Assembly: GCA_001512625.1 (NCBI GenBank)
Contig: LFTD01000060.1
Location: 11,466 to 61,063 of the forward strand
DNA from: Clostridiales bacterium DTU036
Lineage (GTDB): Bacteria > Bacillota > Clostridia > Peptostreptococcales > Acidaminobacteraceae
DNA: 49,598 bases
Direction: 5' to 3'
Positions 48,391 to 49,598 of this stretch are shown in pieces. Positions within the stretch are counted from its first letter, which is position 1, and each line of letters begins with the position of its first letter. The notes under the pieces were generated by a model. It was not told the origin of the DNA, searched no databases, and was given only the letters and a program-made list of their open reading frames with translations. Made by a program: the position numbers and the translations under genes.

Positions 48391-48440
48391 TTTTACCGAG
48401 TTTCTACCGAATTTCATTAAATTTTACCGAATTTTGCCGA
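48391..48440. repeat. Helically phased imperfect repeats (TTTTACCGA family)
   Basis: TTTTACCGA, TTTCTACCGA, TTTTACCGA, TTTTGCCGA; CCGA cores at 48396, 48407, 48427, 48437. Confidence 0.7.
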
Positions 48441-48506
48441 AATATCCTTTACTTAATGTTACCATATGTTACGCCTTCAAGGTCTCAAAAGCCTTGAAAA
48501 ATGAAT

Positions 48507-48540
48507 AAAAACGTTGATTTCTCAACGTTTTCTCTTTTTA
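48507..48540. terminator. Bidirectional terminator-like hairpin 3' of tRNA-Val
   Basis: AAAACGTTGAtttcTCAACGTTTTctcttttta. Confidence 0.8.
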
Positions 48541-48542
48541 TA

Positions 48543-48619
48543 TGGTGTTGATGAGTGGACTCGAACCACCGACCCCCTGCATGTCAAGCAGGTACTCTAA
48601 CCAGCTGAGCTACACCAAC
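48543..48619 (-). tRNA. tRNA-Val (anticodon GAC), CCA encoded
   Basis: Reverse complement GTTGGTGTAGCTCAGCTGGTTAGAGTACCTGCTTGACATGCAGGGGGTCGGTGGTTCGAGTCCACTCATCAACACCA; cloverleaf pairs, loop TTGACAT. Confidence 0.96.
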
Positions 48620-48818
48620 ACATACTAGGCCTTTTTTAAGGCTAATAGTAGTCTAACAGAAATATATACTTGTGTCTAGGAGAATTTGAGCTCATCGAAT
48701 TTTAGTTGAGGGAGCTAGATTATTTTCTATTATTGTGTCCCCACTGATTTTCGAATCTTTCTATGACTAAAATTTAATTAAATAATGTTATAATTAAGGA
48801 AAAATAAGGGAGGCTAGT

Positions 48819-49583
48819 ATGACGGGTAGCTATTATAAAGAAAATGGCTTACAGAAACTAGTTTTAAATGAGAGCTTTAGAAGGATAAGCGCTATACTTA
48901 GTGTCCTACTTGCTTGTCTGACTTTAAGTAGCTGCTCAATAAGTAGTCAAAATCGTGACCAAGATGTTGAAATTGAAGGAGGTCGCCGCAGCTATACAAA
49001 CCCTGATGCTCCAAAGGTTATTGAGTCCAAGGAGATTATTTCCTTTGAATATGGCTTTGATTCAGAGGACTTAGTATATCTTGGTAATGTGATTCCCTAT
49101 GATTATTGTTACTTTAGCCTTGAAAATCAGGATGATGGTGTTTTATATAAGGCCACTCTCTCAAGAGATTTTCAAGGGCTTACTAAAGTTGAGCTTGTAG
49201 TTTCTCATTCTACTCTGGAGGATTTGCAAAACCTTCTGGAGGAAGAAGATGTAGCAAGATATAATGGAATAGATGAATTTGTAAATGGCTTACCTAAAAA
49301 TTTTGGGGGAGACTTACTTGTAAAATATGCTTCAGGTGAGTATATTAGTGCTAGTGATAATTCCCAGCAGCTACTAGGAAGTCAGACCAACCAAGCCATA
49401 TATGGTTTTTTCAGAAAATTGGCCAAGGAGGGGGGACAGGATTTTTTAGATTCAGCAGTAGAAGTAGAAGGATTTCAGGAATTGTTGACTGGCCTATGGG
49501 TTGAATTTGATGATAAAGATGACCAGGAAATAAAACATCTGTCAAGCGCAAATGAAATTGTCACCCTAAAAGTGCAAACATAA
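48819..49583 (+). CDS. Putative lipoprotein, unknown function
   Basis: Signal-like AILSVLLACLTLSSCS lipobox; SD GGGAGG upstream. Confidence 0.65.
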   Translation: MTGSYYKENGLQKLVLNESFRRISAILSVLLACLTLSSCSISSQNRDQDVEIEGGRRSYTNPDAPKVIESKEIISFEYGFDSEDLVYLGNVIPYDYCYFSLENQDDGVLYKATLSRDFQGLTKVELVVSHSTLEDLQNLLEEEDVARYNGIDEFVNGLPKNFGGDLLVKYASGEYISASDNSQQLLGSQTNQAIYGFFRKLAKEGGQDFLDSAVEVEGFQELLTGLWVEFDDKDDQEIKHLSSANEIVTLKVQT

Positions 49584-49598
49584 GTTTATTTCCAGGAG

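Noticed and set aside
48391-48440. Phased repeats as a CRISPR array
   Set aside because: Units are about 10 bp, imperfect, with no 20-40-bp unique spacers and no cas genes in the window.
48311-48508. 65-aa ORF MILYRRTGPSGLRLK...
   Set aside because: Runs through the phased TTTTACCGA repeats and has no plausible SD or recognised motif; more likely noncoding.

Overview
The window reads as chromosomal DNA from a low-G+C, probably anaerobic Firmicutes-type bacterium (inferred from gene content and order; no 16S rRNA is present). It carries a housekeeping backbone: hup, rqcP-like S4 gene, divIC-like, ppx/gppA-like, tilS, ftsH, then dusB-greA-lysS, fusA-like, radA-carD-yacL. About 16 kb of metabolic genes sits between ftsH and dusB. 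This block contains an FNT channel, an M20 amidohydrolase, a complete methylmalonyl-CoA mutase/epimerase/Na+-pumping decarboxylase operon, a MalEFGK-type sugar ABC transporter with an unusually extended MalF-like permease, and malic enzyme. Downstream are an AdoCbl-dependent (class II) ribonucleotide reductase with a putative tandem NrdR-box pair, and a Sir2/PPOX/FNR-like/hcp module with an FNR-type box at about -41.5 of a predicted hcp promoter. The 37-45 kb stretch holds decayed genes (galE, an amidase) and an M20 peptidase linked to two uncharacterised membrane proteins. Further features are a 19-codon micro-ORF with a strong SD, alanine dehydrogenase, DsrE, HesB-like and DUF1445 genes, and a tRNA-Val(GAC) flanked by helically phased CCGA repeats. 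I found no CRISPR array, rRNA or intact mobile element. Best candidates for new biology are the MalF fusion architecture with its coupled 126-aa membrane protein, the M20/DUF5058/membrane-protein operon, the micro-ORF, and the phased repeats beside tRNA-Val. Best-supported regulatory inferences are the FNR box at hcp and the NrdR box pair at nrdJ.
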